Under the pieces are notes generated by a model, which did not search any database, was not told the DNA's origin, and worked only from the letters and a program-made list of their open reading frames with translations. From positions 1 through 37,114 of the forward strand of contig DIAS01000111.1 in assembly GCA_002415855.1 (NCBI GenBank): 37,114 nt of DNA, written 5' to 3'. This stretch comes from Bacteroidales bacterium UBA5072. Its GTDB lineage: Bacteria; Bacteroidota; Bacteroidia; Bacteroidales; UBA10428. The translations under genes and the position numbers were made by a program. This document shows, one piece after another, positions 7,521 through 16,317 of this stretch. How positions within the stretch are numbered: position 1 is the stretch's first letter; each line of letters begins with the position of its first letter.

Positions 7521-8167
7521 TTATCAAAATCCTGGTATCTTATCCAGTGGTAGTTTATGCGTTTTTGTTTTTACCTGCCGGATCATTCAGGTTTTGGGAA
7601 GCATGGATATATATTGTGGCGCTGTCCGTTCCAATGGTCCTGACCCTGTTTTATCTCGTCAGAAATGACCCGGGGCTGTTGGAACGCCGCCTGCGGTTAA
7701 AGGAAAAGGAAGAAGTGCAAAAGAAGATCGTTCGTTTCTTCAGAGTGCCTTTTATCCTCGGCTTCTTAACCCCTGGCCTCGATTACCGCTTTAACTGGTC
7801 GGAAGTCCCGACGGTTCTGGTGATAATGGCCAACGTAATGGTCTTTCTCGGCTATTTATGGGTTTATTTTGTTTTTAGAGAGAACAGCTATACCTCCCGT
7901 ATTGTTGAAACAGAGAAGGGACAGCAGGTAATAACCACAGGTCCTTATGCCGTTGTTCGTCATCCCATGTATTTGGGAATGATCATAATGTTCATATTTA
8001 CACCAGTTGCATTGGGATCCTGGTGGGCGCTGTTCCCTTTCGGTCTGGTGCCGCTGATTCTAATGCTCAGGATTTACGATGAGGAGAGGGTCTTGCTCCG
8101 AGATTTGCCCGGATATAAGGACTACTGCCGGAAAACACGATATCGCCTGATACCCGGTATCTGGTAA
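7505..8167 (+). CDS. Isoprenylcysteine carboxyl methyltransferase (ICMT/PEMT)-like membrane protein
   Basis: 220 residues. It has several membrane helices (about 8-26, 32-50, 76-92, 98-120 and 155-190) and the ICMT/phospholipid methyltransferase signature: VITTGPYAVVRHPMYLGMI, then RIYDEERVLLRDLPGYKDYCRKTRYRLIPGIW at the C-terminus. The RHP-x-Y motif and the EE-x-x-L pair are the S-adenosylmethionine-binding elements of the family. Bacterial members methylate unknown small molecules or lipids; prenylated CaaX proteins are not expected in this organism. It lies about 170 bases after the CPxC protein gene and about 195 before the serine hydrolase. Confidence 0.85.
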   Translation: MERKLIIKILVSYPVVVYAFLFLPAGSFRFWEAWIYIVALSVPMVLTLFYLVRNDPGLLERRLRLKEKEEVQKKIVRFFRVPFILGFLTPGLDYRFNWSEVPTVLVIMANVMVFLGYLWVYFVFRENSYTSRIVETEKGQQVITTGPYAVVRHPMYLGMIIMFIFTPVALGSWWALFPFGLVPLILMLRIYDEERVLLRDLPGYKDYCRKTRYRLIPGIW

Positions 8168-8361
8168 AAACAATGAGATCTTTTTCTCAGTTACCTGCAG
8201 AATGGATTACCATGACAATTCCATTTTTTTCCCTGTTATTTCTTTTGCAGGTGCACAAAGATTAATCGTACTATTGTCCATGCGCGCTTCAAAACTGAAG
8301 CCGTTGTTCCTGATGGAAGCAGCGATGCAGGAAATTCTTCGTCTTTTTAGTAAACGTAAAA

Positions 8362-9891
8362 ATGATGAATATTGTGAATCTTATATTCATTCTGCATGCG
8401 TTGACTTTTTTTAGAACTACTGATGCTCAATCCAAACAGGATAAAATTGATGAACTGATCCAGGCTTATTATTCTGCTGATTGTTTCAGCGGCGTTGTCC
8501 TGGTCTCGGAAAAAGGAAGAATCATTCTTAAGAAGGCTTACGGAATTGCGGACCGGGAATTGAATGTTCCCATGACTACGGATATGAAATTCAGAATAGC
8601 ATCCATCTCCAAGCCTTTTACAGCGTTGATTATTCTGCAGCTGGTTGATGAAGGAATATTAAAGCTGGATGGGAGAATCACTGATTATATACAGGATTAC
8701 AACGGAAAAAAGGGTGACAGCATAACAATTGAACAGTTGCTCACCCACACATCAGGGATCTTACAAAATCTCGATCCTGAACAGGAAGCCATTCAGGAAA
8801 GGCTACCCCATAAACTAAGGGATATGGTCAGATATGCCGAGGAGGCTGATTTGTATTTTGAACCGGGGACCGGATTTCATTATAGCAACCTGGCATACAA
8901 TATATTGGCTTGCATCGCTGAAGGCGCTACAAATAAACCATTTGACCAATTACTGGCTGAGCGGATCTTTCTTCCTTTGGAAATGAAGAACACAAGTCAA
9001 TACGAAGCAACGGGAATCGAAAAGAATCTTTCGAAGGGGTACGAGTACAAATTATTGAGCGGTTATGAGAACGCTGCCTGGTTCGATCCATCTTATACTG
9101 TGGGGTCAGGAGGATTGATTTCGGATGCGGATGATCTTTGCAAATTTGACCAGGCACTGTATACCGGGCAACTTATCTCAAAAGAGTTGGGCAATAAAAT
9201 GATTTTGCCCACAAAACATGGTTCATACGGTTATGGCTGGGAGTTAAGTAAAAAGGTGGCAGCCGGCCGCCGCGATACAATTAGCATTATTTCACATGCA
9301 GGAAGCGTAAATGGATTTGGTTCATATTTGGCCCGAATTGAAAGTGACAGTATTTTGGTCATTGTTTTGAAGAACAACAGGACCGACACCTATATAAGCC
9401 CTGCCTATGCACCTGTTATTGGTCAGGAGATCCTCTCAATCCTGTATGATGAAGAAGTTGAAATTCCTAAAAAGTCGATAGCCAGGCATATGGGATATTT
9501 AATAGGCCAGTACGGTATAAATCAGGCCATTGAGGAGTATTACAAAATTAAAACGGTAGATTCCGAACGCTTTAATTTCGAAGAATCGGAATTAAATATG
9601 TTGGGCATCGAATTGTTATTTAAGTATAAAATGACTGAAGCAGCTTTGAAAGTATTTGAGATCAACATGCTTGAATTTCCACATTCCTACAATACATACA
9701 ATAGTTACGCATATGTTCTGATGCAAAAAGAGGATTACCTGAATTCAATCAGGTACTATAAAATGGGATTGGAAGTCCTCAAGAAATATCCGCAGCTGAA
9801 CCGCGGTGAATCAATTTTGAAGGATGCTGAAAAGGCATTCAGGTCAATTGAGGAGATGGAATCAAAACTGAAACATAGACAGCAACAATAG
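8362..9891 (+). CDS. Serine hydrolase of the beta-lactamase/penicillin-binding (class C-like) family, with helical C-terminal tail
   Basis: 509 residues with a short signal peptide (MMNIVNLIFILHALTFFRTTDA), so secreted or periplasmic. The catalytic motifs are present in order: S81-I-S-K84 (S-x-x-K, nucleophile), Y174-S-N176 (Y-x-N) and H311-A-G313 (H-x-G, replacing K-T-G as in esterase and peptidase members). Residues after about 375 form a helical extension with TPR-like character (FPHSYNTYNSYAYVLMQKEDYLNSIRYYKMGLE), which the basic family lacks. Possible activities are D-amino peptide hydrolysis or esterase; beta-lactam resistance cannot be inferred. A second ATG at 8365 is equally plausible. 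It ends 16 bases before the convergent murQ, so no long terminator can separate them. Confidence 0.85.
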   Translation: MMNIVNLIFILHALTFFRTTDAQSKQDKIDELIQAYYSADCFSGVVLVSEKGRIILKKAYGIADRELNVPMTTDMKFRIASISKPFTALIILQLVDEGILKLDGRITDYIQDYNGKKGDSITIEQLLTHTSGILQNLDPEQEAIQERLPHKLRDMVRYAEEADLYFEPGTGFHYSNLAYNILACIAEGATNKPFDQLLAERIFLPLEMKNTSQYEATGIEKNLSKGYEYKLLSGYENAAWFDPSYTVGSGGLISDADDLCKFDQALYTGQLISKELGNKMILPTKHGSYGYGWELSKKVAAGRRDTISIISHAGSVNGFGSYLARIESDSILVIVLKNNRTDTYISPAYAPVIGQEILSILYDEEVEIPKKSIARHMGYLIGQYGINQAIEEYYKIKTVDSERFNFEESELNMLGIELLFKYKMTEAALKVFEINMLEFPHSYNTYNSYAYVLMQKEDYLNSIRYYKMGLEVLKKYPQLNRGESILKDAEKAFRSIEEMESKLKHRQQQ

Positions 9892-9907
9892 CGCTCACAA
9901 CTCCTTA

Positions 9908-10747
9908 TTAAACACCCCGTTGCCTGCTTTCCAGCGCTTTTTTTACTGAACCGTGTTTCAGCAGCAGTTCACGGGCGGATTCAAAGTCGAGCGACAATTC
10001 GTCCATCAGCATCCGGGTGCCGCGGATCACCAGCTTTTTATTGGTGAGCTGCATGTTCACCATCCTGTTTCCTTTAACCTTGCCCAATTTGATCATGATG
10101 GTGGTGGTGATCATGTTCAGGATCATCTTCTGGGCAGTGCCTGCTTTTAGTCGCGTGCTGCCAGTTACAAATTCGGGACCTGTTACAGCCTCAATGGGGA
10201 TCTCCGCAGCCCTGGCAATCATTGATCCGGGATTGCAGGTAATGCAGCCTGTCAGCATACCGTTGGCCCTGGCCTTCTCAATGCCTCCGATCACATAGGG
10301 TGTGGTCCCTGAGGCTGCAATGCCGATCACCGTGTCATTCGGTCCGATGTTGAATGCCTGTAGTTCTTCCCATGCCCTGTCGGGATTATCCTCCGCATTC
10401 TCAACAGCTTTTCGCAGCGCTACATCGCCTCCCGCAATGATCCCTATGACCACGTTATCGGGAACACCGAACGTGGGTGGCAGTTCCGAGGCATCCAGTA
10501 CACCCAGGCGACCGCTTGTTCCTGCTCCAAGATAGAACACCCTGCCGCCCTTTTTCATTCTCTCGATGATGCGGGTGATCAGTTTTTCGATCGTGGGTAA
10601 AGCTTCACGGACTGCCACGTGTACCCGGGCATCCTCTTCGTTGATGCTGGCAATCAACTCCCTTACCGGCATCTTTTCCAGGTCCTGGAACCTGGAAGGT
10701 GACTCGGTAATGCTGAGTACGAATTTACTGTCATTTTGCTGCGACAT
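9908..10747 (-). CDS. murQ: N-acetylmuramic acid 6-phosphate etherase MurQ
   Basis: 279 residues, full length for this SIS-domain family. MurQ cleaves the ether bond of MurNAc-6-phosphate to give GlcNAc-6-phosphate and D-lactate in the cytoplasm. Diagnostic segments are GRVFYLGAGTSGRLGVLDASELPPTFG, whose Glu matches the catalytic glutamate of E. coli MurQ, then AVENAEDN with the second conserved Glu, TVIGIAASGTTPYVIGG for phosphate binding, and TGSTRLKAGTAQKMILNM. Its start lies 12 bases after the stop of the kinase gene upstream, so the two form one operon. The context of amidase, AmpG and other wall-turnover genes agrees with peptidoglycan recycling. Confidence 0.97.
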   Translation of the reverse strand: MSQQNDSKFVLSITESPSRFQDLEKMPVRELIASINEEDARVHVAVREALPTIEKLITRIIERMKKGGRVFYLGAGTSGRLGVLDASELPPTFGVPDNVVIGIIAGGDVALRKAVENAEDNPDRAWEELQAFNIGPNDTVIGIAASGTTPYVIGGIEKARANGMLTGCITCNPGSMIARAAEIPIEAVTGPEFVTGSTRLKAGTAQKMILNMITTTIMIKLGKVKGNRMVNMQLTNKKLVIRGTRMLMDELSLDFESARELLLKHGSVKKALESRQRGV

Positions 10748-10759
10748 CGTTCAGGGTGT

Positions 10760-11599
10760 TTAGGCGTTCAGGTGATAGTCAACCAGTCCCTTCATGGGTG
10801 CCGGTGTTATCAGGCCTGTCACAAAGCCCGATTCCCGGGCAGATTCTATTAACAGCTCACGGAAATGCCATGCTACGCTTCCGGTAAAATTCACGGGTAG
10901 CCTTTTGGCTTCGGGATATTGCCGGATATTCCGTGCAAAGAATTCCCGGAAACTTTCTTTTACAAGACTCTTCAGAGAAGGCTCCGACAGGTTTTCAAGG
11001 ATAAACCGGGTGAACTGTGCCAGAAATCTATTGGGGTAGGGCGCTTTGTAAACATGCTCAATGACCTGGTCAGGTGTCAGGTTATATTGCTGAAAAAAGC
11101 GTTCTGCAACAAGGTCGGGGAGTTGCTTTTTCAACAGATCGGCCATGAAGTTCCTGCCGATCACGGCCCCGCTACCTTCATCACCCAGGATATAACCCAG
11201 CGGGGATACATGCCTGGCTATTTCATGGCCGTTGTAATAGCACGAATTGGAGCCGGTACCGAGAATGCAGGCAATGCCCTCCCGGTTCTGGCATAACGAG
11301 CGTGCAGCCGCCATCAGATCACTGTGAACGGTGATCGAGAGACACCTGAAATTCCGGTTCAGCGCCGTCCTCACAATGTCTTTTACCCCATCATTAATGC
11401 AGCCTGCACCGTAGAAGAATATCCCGCCAAGGACAGTAAAACGGAGTGTGAACTCCTTCTGAAGCATCCGGTAGATTGATTCTTCATCTTGGTACAAGGG
11501 ATTGACCCCGGCGGTGATACAGGTTTCTGATTGTCCTGTTTCGGTATTGACCAGGCACCATTCTGTTTTTGATGAGCCGCTGTCTGCTATTAATATCAT
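10760..11599 (-). CDS. BadF/BadG/BcrA/BcrD-type ATPase, probable amino-sugar (MurNAc/GlcNAc) kinase
   Basis: 279 residues of the ASKHA (actin/hexokinase-like) fold. The N-terminal ILIADSGSSKTEW is the phosphate-1 loop; the central CILGTGSNSCYYN and GYILGDEGSGAVIGR are the phosphate-2 and family motifs; NFTGSVAWHF is the adenosine region. The family includes GlcNAc kinases and the MurNAc/GlcNAc kinase MurK of Clostridium. Since murQ follows by 12 bases and MurQ needs MurNAc-6-phosphate, the likely substrate is free MurNAc, making this a MurK equivalent; that is inference, and GlcNAc or both are possible. It is the first gene of the operon, with a promoter-like TACCTTTG about 40 bases upstream. 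Confidence 0.88.
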   Translation of the reverse strand: MILIADSGSSKTEWCLVNTETGQSETCITAGVNPLYQDEESIYRMLQKEFTLRFTVLGGIFFYGAGCINDGVKDIVRTALNRNFRCLSITVHSDLMAAARSLCQNREGIACILGTGSNSCYYNGHEIARHVSPLGYILGDEGSGAVIGRNFMADLLKKQLPDLVAERFFQQYNLTPDQVIEHVYKAPYPNRFLAQFTRFILENLSEPSLKSLVKESFREFFARNIRQYPEAKRLPVNFTGSVAWHFRELLIESARESGFVTGLITPAPMKGLVDYHLNA

Positions 11600-11639
11600 G
11601 CTGATGATCGTGTAAGAGGCTTGTACCCGATGTGGAAAA

Positions 11640-11668
11640 CAAAGGTAAGAAAAATCAGGAATGTGCGA
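11640..11668 (-). promoter_or_regulatory. Promoter-like sites for the kinase-murQ operon
   Basis: On the - strand TACCTTTG (plus positions 11640-11647) is a perfect TAnnTTTG -7 element, about 40 bases before the kinase ATG. The -33 box is weak: a TTA lies 21 bases upstream. The site is in the 172-base region shared with the divergent amidase gene. Confidence 0.4.
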
Positions 11669-11720
11669 TAATTTGTAAGATCCGTGACAAATTGGCCATG
11701 CACAATTCCCGGAAAGTTTA

Positions 11721-11728
11721 TATTTTTG
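11721..11728 (+). promoter_or_regulatory. Promoter-like -7 element before the amidase gene
   Basis: TATTTTTG fits TAnnTTTG and lies 43 bases before the amidase ATG. No TTG is found at the usual 19-21 base distance (the nearest is 26 bases upstream), so the call is weak. It faces away from the kinase promoter, and the two units could be co-regulated from the shared region. Confidence 0.3.
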
Positions 11729-11771
11729 AACATAGAGACACCTAGAAGCCCTTGATTATTTCGAAATTCGC

Positions 11772-14700
11772 ATGACAGGAAGACAATCATCAATTATAAG
11801 TCTGGTGTTTTTATTGGCATTCCAGATGCCTGTTACAGGCCAGCATGATAAAGCCATTCGACGCCTCGAAAAGAAGGCCATGAGGAGATCCGGATCGGTA
11901 CCGGCCTTGTTCACGGAATGGAAGCACACCGGTGAAGTGCTGGTCGACAGCATCCATGCCGATCCAGTAGGACTTCTGCTGGACGTATATTTGAGTCCCG
12001 CTGCAACGCACATCCCGGTGAGGACGAGCTGGGTCGATCAAATCAGGAAAGGGATCGGGGAGAGGCTTGGAAGACCTTTCCGTGAATACAGTATCAGGCT
12101 ATATGCCCGGAATCGTTTACTGGAAGAATATATCCCCAACCTGTACCGGGAGTACCAGCAGTATGACACCACCAGATTTGCCAGGTCATATCAGGGGCTC
12201 CCGCTGGTTACAAGGTCCGACAGGCCTGTTTACCCGGGAGGGCTTACCGGCAGGCATATTGCTCTGTGGCCCAGCCACGGCTTTTTCTTCGATCAGCAGC
12301 TCGACCGCTGGCAATGGCAGCGGGCGCGGCTTTGGGAAACCGTGGAGGACATCTTCCCATGGTCGTTTACCGCTGACTACCTGATACCCATGCTGGAGAG
12401 TGCCGGTGCTACCGTTCTCTTACCCCGGGAAAGAGACATTCAGGTAAATGAGGTTATCGTGGACAACGATTTGGAAACCTCCGGATCGCAATTACTGCTT
12501 GTTAACGGATCAGCTACATGGGGAAAGGGTGACCACGCCGGGTTTCTGCCTGCTGATACCCTGTTCACCGGACAGAATCCTTTTGAAATGGGGACATACC
12601 TGGCCGTGTCATTTAATCCCGGGGATTCCGCAACACTTGTCTACATTCCTGAAATTCCGGAAACCGGAGAATATGCCGTTTACGCCTCCTGGGCCAGGTC
12701 AGACAGGTGCATTCCTGATGTCAGGTATGAAGTCAGGTATTCGGGAGGCAAGGTCGAGTTTTCCCTGAACCAGTGCATGGGAGCAGCTACCTGGGTCTAC
12801 CTGGGTACCTTTCTTTTTCGGCAGGGGGTAAACCGTGAATGCGGATCGGTGGTCGTTCACGGTGGTGATTCGGCCGGTATCCTTACTGCTGATGCCGTAC
12901 GTTTCGGAGGTGGCATGGGGAATGTTGCAAGGAACAGCCAGCTTAGCGGTAAGCCCAGGTGGATGGAGGGGTCACGATACTACCTGCAGTATGCGGGAAT
13001 GCCGGACAGCCTGGTTTATAACCTGAATTCCGGCAAGAATGACTATAACGACGATTACATGTCACGCGGAGAGTGGGTCAATTACCTGATCGGTCCATCA
13101 AAGCCACAATACAGTGACAAATACAGGAACGGTCCGGGAATACCCGTCGACCTGGCCCTTGCCTTTCATACCGATGCCGGCGTCACAGACGGGGATTCGA
13201 TAATCGGAACCCTGGGCATTTACAGCTCCGAAAGGCAGAATGGTCTGTTCCCGGACGGCCAGTCCAAGATGGCGAGCCGTGACCTGACGGACCTGATCCA
13301 GACCCAGATTGTTGAAGATATCAGGAAACTGGCAAATCCTGAATGGACCCGCAGGGCATTGTGGGACAGGGAGTATTCCGAAGCCTGGCGACCGGTGGTT
13401 CCCGTTATGCTGTTGGAGTTGCTTTCGCACCAGAACCTAGCTGATATGCAGTACGGGCTCGATCCGCGATTCAAGTTTATCACTGCCCGTGCTATTTACA
13501 AGGGAATGCTCCGGTACCTGTCCGTTCAGGACGACCGGAAAGTTGTCATTCAGCCTTTACCCCCCGATCACATGTGCATTGAAGACCTGGGGGGCATGAC
13601 AATTAAGCTGAGTTGGAGCCCTGTGCATGATCCTGTTGAACCCACGGCGTTACCAACGGGATACCGGGTATACAGGAAAACGGAGGAGGATGGTTTTGAG
13701 ACCGGACTGACAACGCAGGATACATTGATGATACTCACCTTGCCGGACCCGGGAAAGATTTACAGTTACCGGGTGACGGCCTTCAACGACGGCGGCGAGA
13801 GTCTGCCGGGCGAAACCTTGTCCGTTTGCCTTTTACCCGATGGCGGAAAACCGGTACTGGTAGTGAATGCCTTTGACAGGATATGTGGTCCCGCATTTTT
13901 CGACAGGGGCGAAATGGCCGGTATAGCCTGGTGGGAAGATGAAGGAGTACCCAGGGTCCAGGATCTCAGTAATACCGGCAACCAGTATGATTTTAACCGG
14001 AATTCGGACTGGCTGCATGATGACAGCCAGGGCTGGGGAGCCAGCAATGCCGATATGGAAACCTGGCCTGTAGCGGGCAATTCCTTTGCATTTCCACAGA
14101 TCCATGGACGTGCTTTGCGTGATGCGGGCTATTCATTTGTGTCGGTGAGTGACGAGGTATTTATCTCACCCGGATACCAGGCCGGTAATTATGCTGTTCT
14201 TGATCTTATCATGGGTGAGGAGCGGGGTACCGTACCGCTGCAAAAGAAATCGGACAAGGAATTTCGGGTGTTTACACCTGCATTGATGGAATCGCTCAGC
14301 CGGTTCACAAAGGGCGGCGGGAATGTCCTTATCACAGGCTCCTATATCGGCACCGACATGGTGGAGAACGGGGATTCACTGGCCATAAGGTTTGCTTCCG
14401 CCGTTCTGCATTACACCTGGCGAACCAACCATGCCACAACTATCGGATCAGTGAATATCACGAACAAAGGACGGGATCTTTTCCCGGAGAAGCTAGCGTT
14501 TAATACCGACAGGCGGTCTGAACTGTACAGGGTTGAATCTCCCGATGCCATAGAACCGGCCGGCGAAGGAGCCTTCCGGATATACCGTTATGATTCAGGA
14601 AATTGCAGCGCCGGAATAGCCTACCAGGGCAATTACAGGACAGTGGCGCTTGGATTTCCTTTTGAGACCATTGCAACTGCAGAACTAAGAAGTGATCTGA

Positions 14701-14774
14701 TGAAGCGGATTATGAAGTTCTTTTCCGGATCACTTTTGTCCAGTGCCCTTCAGGTGGGGGCAGAGGTGAGGTGA
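11772..14774 (+). CDS. Secreted N-acetylmuramoyl-L-alanine amidase (amidase_3) interrupted by a golvesin/CBM-like domain, with FN3
   Basis: 1000 residues with a signal peptide (MTGRQSSIISLVFLLAFQMPVTGQ). Bacteroidota relatives are often mislabelled 'xanthan lyase' or 'golvesin C-terminal-like'. Amidase_3 elements are split. WPSHG (His169) and LWETVED (Glu189/192) come first. A jelly-roll segment of golvesin/CBM type follows at about 270-380 (AVSFNPGDSATLVYIPEIPETGEYAVYASW). Then AFHTDAG (His466) and VMLLELLSHQN (Glu549) complete a zinc amidase site. A fibronectin type III domain follows at about 600-690 (LSWSPV ... GYRVYRK ... YSYRVTAFNDGGES). The last 300 residues hold an alpha/beta domain (GKPVLVVNAFDRICGP, GGGNVLITGSYIG). 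It should cut peptide stems from glycan outside the cytoplasm. It begins the + strand salvage series and overlaps the next gene by four bases (GTGA). Confidence 0.85.
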   Translation: MTGRQSSIISLVFLLAFQMPVTGQHDKAIRRLEKKAMRRSGSVPALFTEWKHTGEVLVDSIHADPVGLLLDVYLSPAATHIPVRTSWVDQIRKGIGERLGRPFREYSIRLYARNRLLEEYIPNLYREYQQYDTTRFARSYQGLPLVTRSDRPVYPGGLTGRHIALWPSHGFFFDQQLDRWQWQRARLWETVEDIFPWSFTADYLIPMLESAGATVLLPRERDIQVNEVIVDNDLETSGSQLLLVNGSATWGKGDHAGFLPADTLFTGQNPFEMGTYLAVSFNPGDSATLVYIPEIPETGEYAVYASWARSDRCIPDVRYEVRYSGGKVEFSLNQCMGAATWVYLGTFLFRQGVNRECGSVVVHGGDSAGILTADAVRFGGGMGNVARNSQLSGKPRWMEGSRYYLQYAGMPDSLVYNLNSGKNDYNDDYMSRGEWVNYLIGPSKPQYSDKYRNGPGIPVDLALAFHTDAGVTDGDSIIGTLGIYSSERQNGLFPDGQSKMASRDLTDLIQTQIVEDIRKLANPEWTRRALWDREYSEAWRPVVPVMLLELLSHQNLADMQYGLDPRFKFITARAIYKGMLRYLSVQDDRKVVIQPLPPDHMCIEDLGGMTIKLSWSPVHDPVEPTALPTGYRVYRKTEEDGFETGLTTQDTLMILTLPDPGKIYSYRVTAFNDGGESLPGETLSVCLLPDGGKPVLVVNAFDRICGPAFFDRGEMAGIAWWEDEGVPRVQDLSNTGNQYDFNRNSDWLHDDSQGWGASNADMETWPVAGNSFAFPQIHGRALRDAGYSFVSVSDEVFISPGYQAGNYAVLDLIMGEERGTVPLQKKSDKEFRVFTPALMESLSRFTKGGGNVLITGSYIGTDMVENGDSLAIRFASAVLHYTWRTNHATTIGSVNITNKGRDLFPEKLAFNTDRRSELYRVESPDAIEPAGEGAFRIYRYDSGNCSAGIAYQGNYRTVALGFPFETIATAELRSDLMKRIMKFFSGSLLSSALQVGAEVR

Positions 14775-16300
14775 AAATAATGCTGCCAAAACCAACTATC
14801 TTTGATAAGATTATTCAAAAGATGCATAAAAAAATAACATGTTTTCTCCCGGCGGGCGATCCGGAGGATCTCCGGCTGACGCTTGAAGAAATAAAACCAT
14901 ACGAAATTGAAAGGAAATACCTGCTTATTCCGGCCGGAATGCAGATACCGGAGATGCCGGAAGGCATGCAGCGGATCGATGTCCCTTCACTTTTTTCCTC
15001 GGAGACATTCAGGAAAATAGCTCTTCACAGTCAGACTGATTTCACGCTGCTGTGCACAAAATCACTTCCGCTGCAACTGGGGCCTTTTGCCCTGCAAAGG
15101 ATGGTACAGGTTGCCGAAGACACCTTTTCGGGGATGATATATTCCGATTATTATGCCCTGAAGGAAGGACAGCTGGTACCCAATCCGGTTATTGAATACC
15201 AACCCGGCAGTTTACGCGATGATTTTAATTTCGGATCCTTGCTGTTGTTTGAGACCTGTGCCCTCATCGAAGCTGTATCGCGCATGAGGGAGAACTACCG
15301 GTTTGCAGGCCTGTATGACCTGAGGCTGAAGCTGTCACAAAAATATGAGTTGTTTCACATCAATGAGATGCTGTATACCGAAATAGAGCTGGATACGCGC
15401 AAATCGGGCGAGAAGCTGTTCGACTATGTCAATCCCAGGAACCGTGAGGTGCAGATCGAAATGGAACAGGCCTGCACTGCACATTTGAGAGATACCGGAG
15501 CCTGGCTGCAACCTAAGTTCAGGGAGATATCCTTGGGTGAATCAGCATTTACCGTGGAGGCTTCCGTGGTCATACCTGTAAAGAACAGGGTGCGAACCAT
15601 TGGAGACGCCATCGCCTCGGTGTTATGTCAGAAAACGGATTTCAGCTTTAACCTCATCATCGTGGACAATCATTCAACCGACGGGACTACTGAGATCATC
15701 AGTTCCTTCAGGGGGAAAGACAACCGGATAATTCACCTTGTGCCTGAAAGAAAGGACCTCGGAATTGGAGGCTGCTGGAATAAGGCGGTATTCCATCCTC
15801 TTTGCGGCAGGTTTGCGGTTCAGCTTGACAGTGATGATCTATACATTGATGATACCGTGTTATCACGAATAGTGGCTGCTTTTTACAGTCAGCATTGCGC
15901 CATGCTGGTGGGCTCCTACCGGATGGTCAATTTCAGGCTCGAAGAAATTCCTCCCGGTCTCATTGACCATAGGGAATGGACCCCGGAGAATGGCAGGAAC
16001 AACGCTCTCCGGATAAACGGGTTGGGAGCGCCACGGGCATTTTATACCCCGGTAATCCGGGGCATTCGGCTCCCCAATGTGAGTTATGGAGAGGACTATG
16101 CTCTGGGACTGAATATCAGCCGATATTATCAGATTGGTCGGATTTATGAACCCCTTTACCTGTGCAGAAGATGGGAGGAAAACTCGGATGCGGCACTGGA
16201 CGTACAAAAACTGAATGCTCACAATTTTTATAAGGACAAGATACGTACAATGGAACTGCTGGCACGGCAGCAGTACATACAGGAGGGACAGGAAGTCTGA
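14771..16300 (+). CDS. Two-domain family 2 glycosyltransferase
   Basis: 509 residues from a GTG that overlaps the amidase stop (GTGA); an ATG at 14780 is the alternative. The C-terminal half (about 263-500) is a standard GT-A/GT2 fold: VVIPVKNRVRTIGDAIASVL, IIVDNHSTDGT (Asp299), GIGGCWNKAV, and QLDSDD with the metal-binding DSDD at 353-356. The N-terminal half (1-240) resembles a second, degenerate GT domain: DFTLLCTKSLPL, MIYSDYY and GSLRDDFNFG. There is no signal peptide or membrane helix, so it acts in the cytoplasm. GT2 enzymes transfer a sugar from a nucleotide donor; acceptor and sugar are unknown. It is followed after 17 bases by DUF4922 and then SpoIID, an order I recall as conserved in Bacteroidales. 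Confidence 0.85.
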   Translation: MKIMLPKPTIFDKIIQKMHKKITCFLPAGDPEDLRLTLEEIKPYEIERKYLLIPAGMQIPEMPEGMQRIDVPSLFSSETFRKIALHSQTDFTLLCTKSLPLQLGPFALQRMVQVAEDTFSGMIYSDYYALKEGQLVPNPVIEYQPGSLRDDFNFGSLLLFETCALIEAVSRMRENYRFAGLYDLRLKLSQKYELFHINEMLYTEIELDTRKSGEKLFDYVNPRNREVQIEMEQACTAHLRDTGAWLQPKFREISLGESAFTVEASVVIPVKNRVRTIGDAIASVLCQKTDFSFNLIIVDNHSTDGTTEIISSFRGKDNRIIHLVPERKDLGIGGCWNKAVFHPLCGRFAVQLDSDDLYIDDTVLSRIVAAFYSQHCAMLVGSYRMVNFRLEEIPPGLIDHREWTPENGRNNALRINGLGAPRAFYTPVIRGIRLPNVSYGEDYALGLNISRYYQIGRIYEPLYLCRRWEENSDAALDVQKLNAHNFYKDKIRTMELLARQQYIQEGQEV

Positions 16301-16317
16301 CATCAGCTGGATCAATC

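Noticed and set aside
8202..8414. + strand open frame of 70 codons before the serine hydrolase
   Set aside because: It overlaps the start of the hydrolase by 53 bases, has no recognisable motif and no promoter-like sequence.
10017..10763. Several + strand open frames inside murQ
   Set aside because: MurQ on the - strand is complete and unmistakable; these are antisense frames favoured by its codon use.
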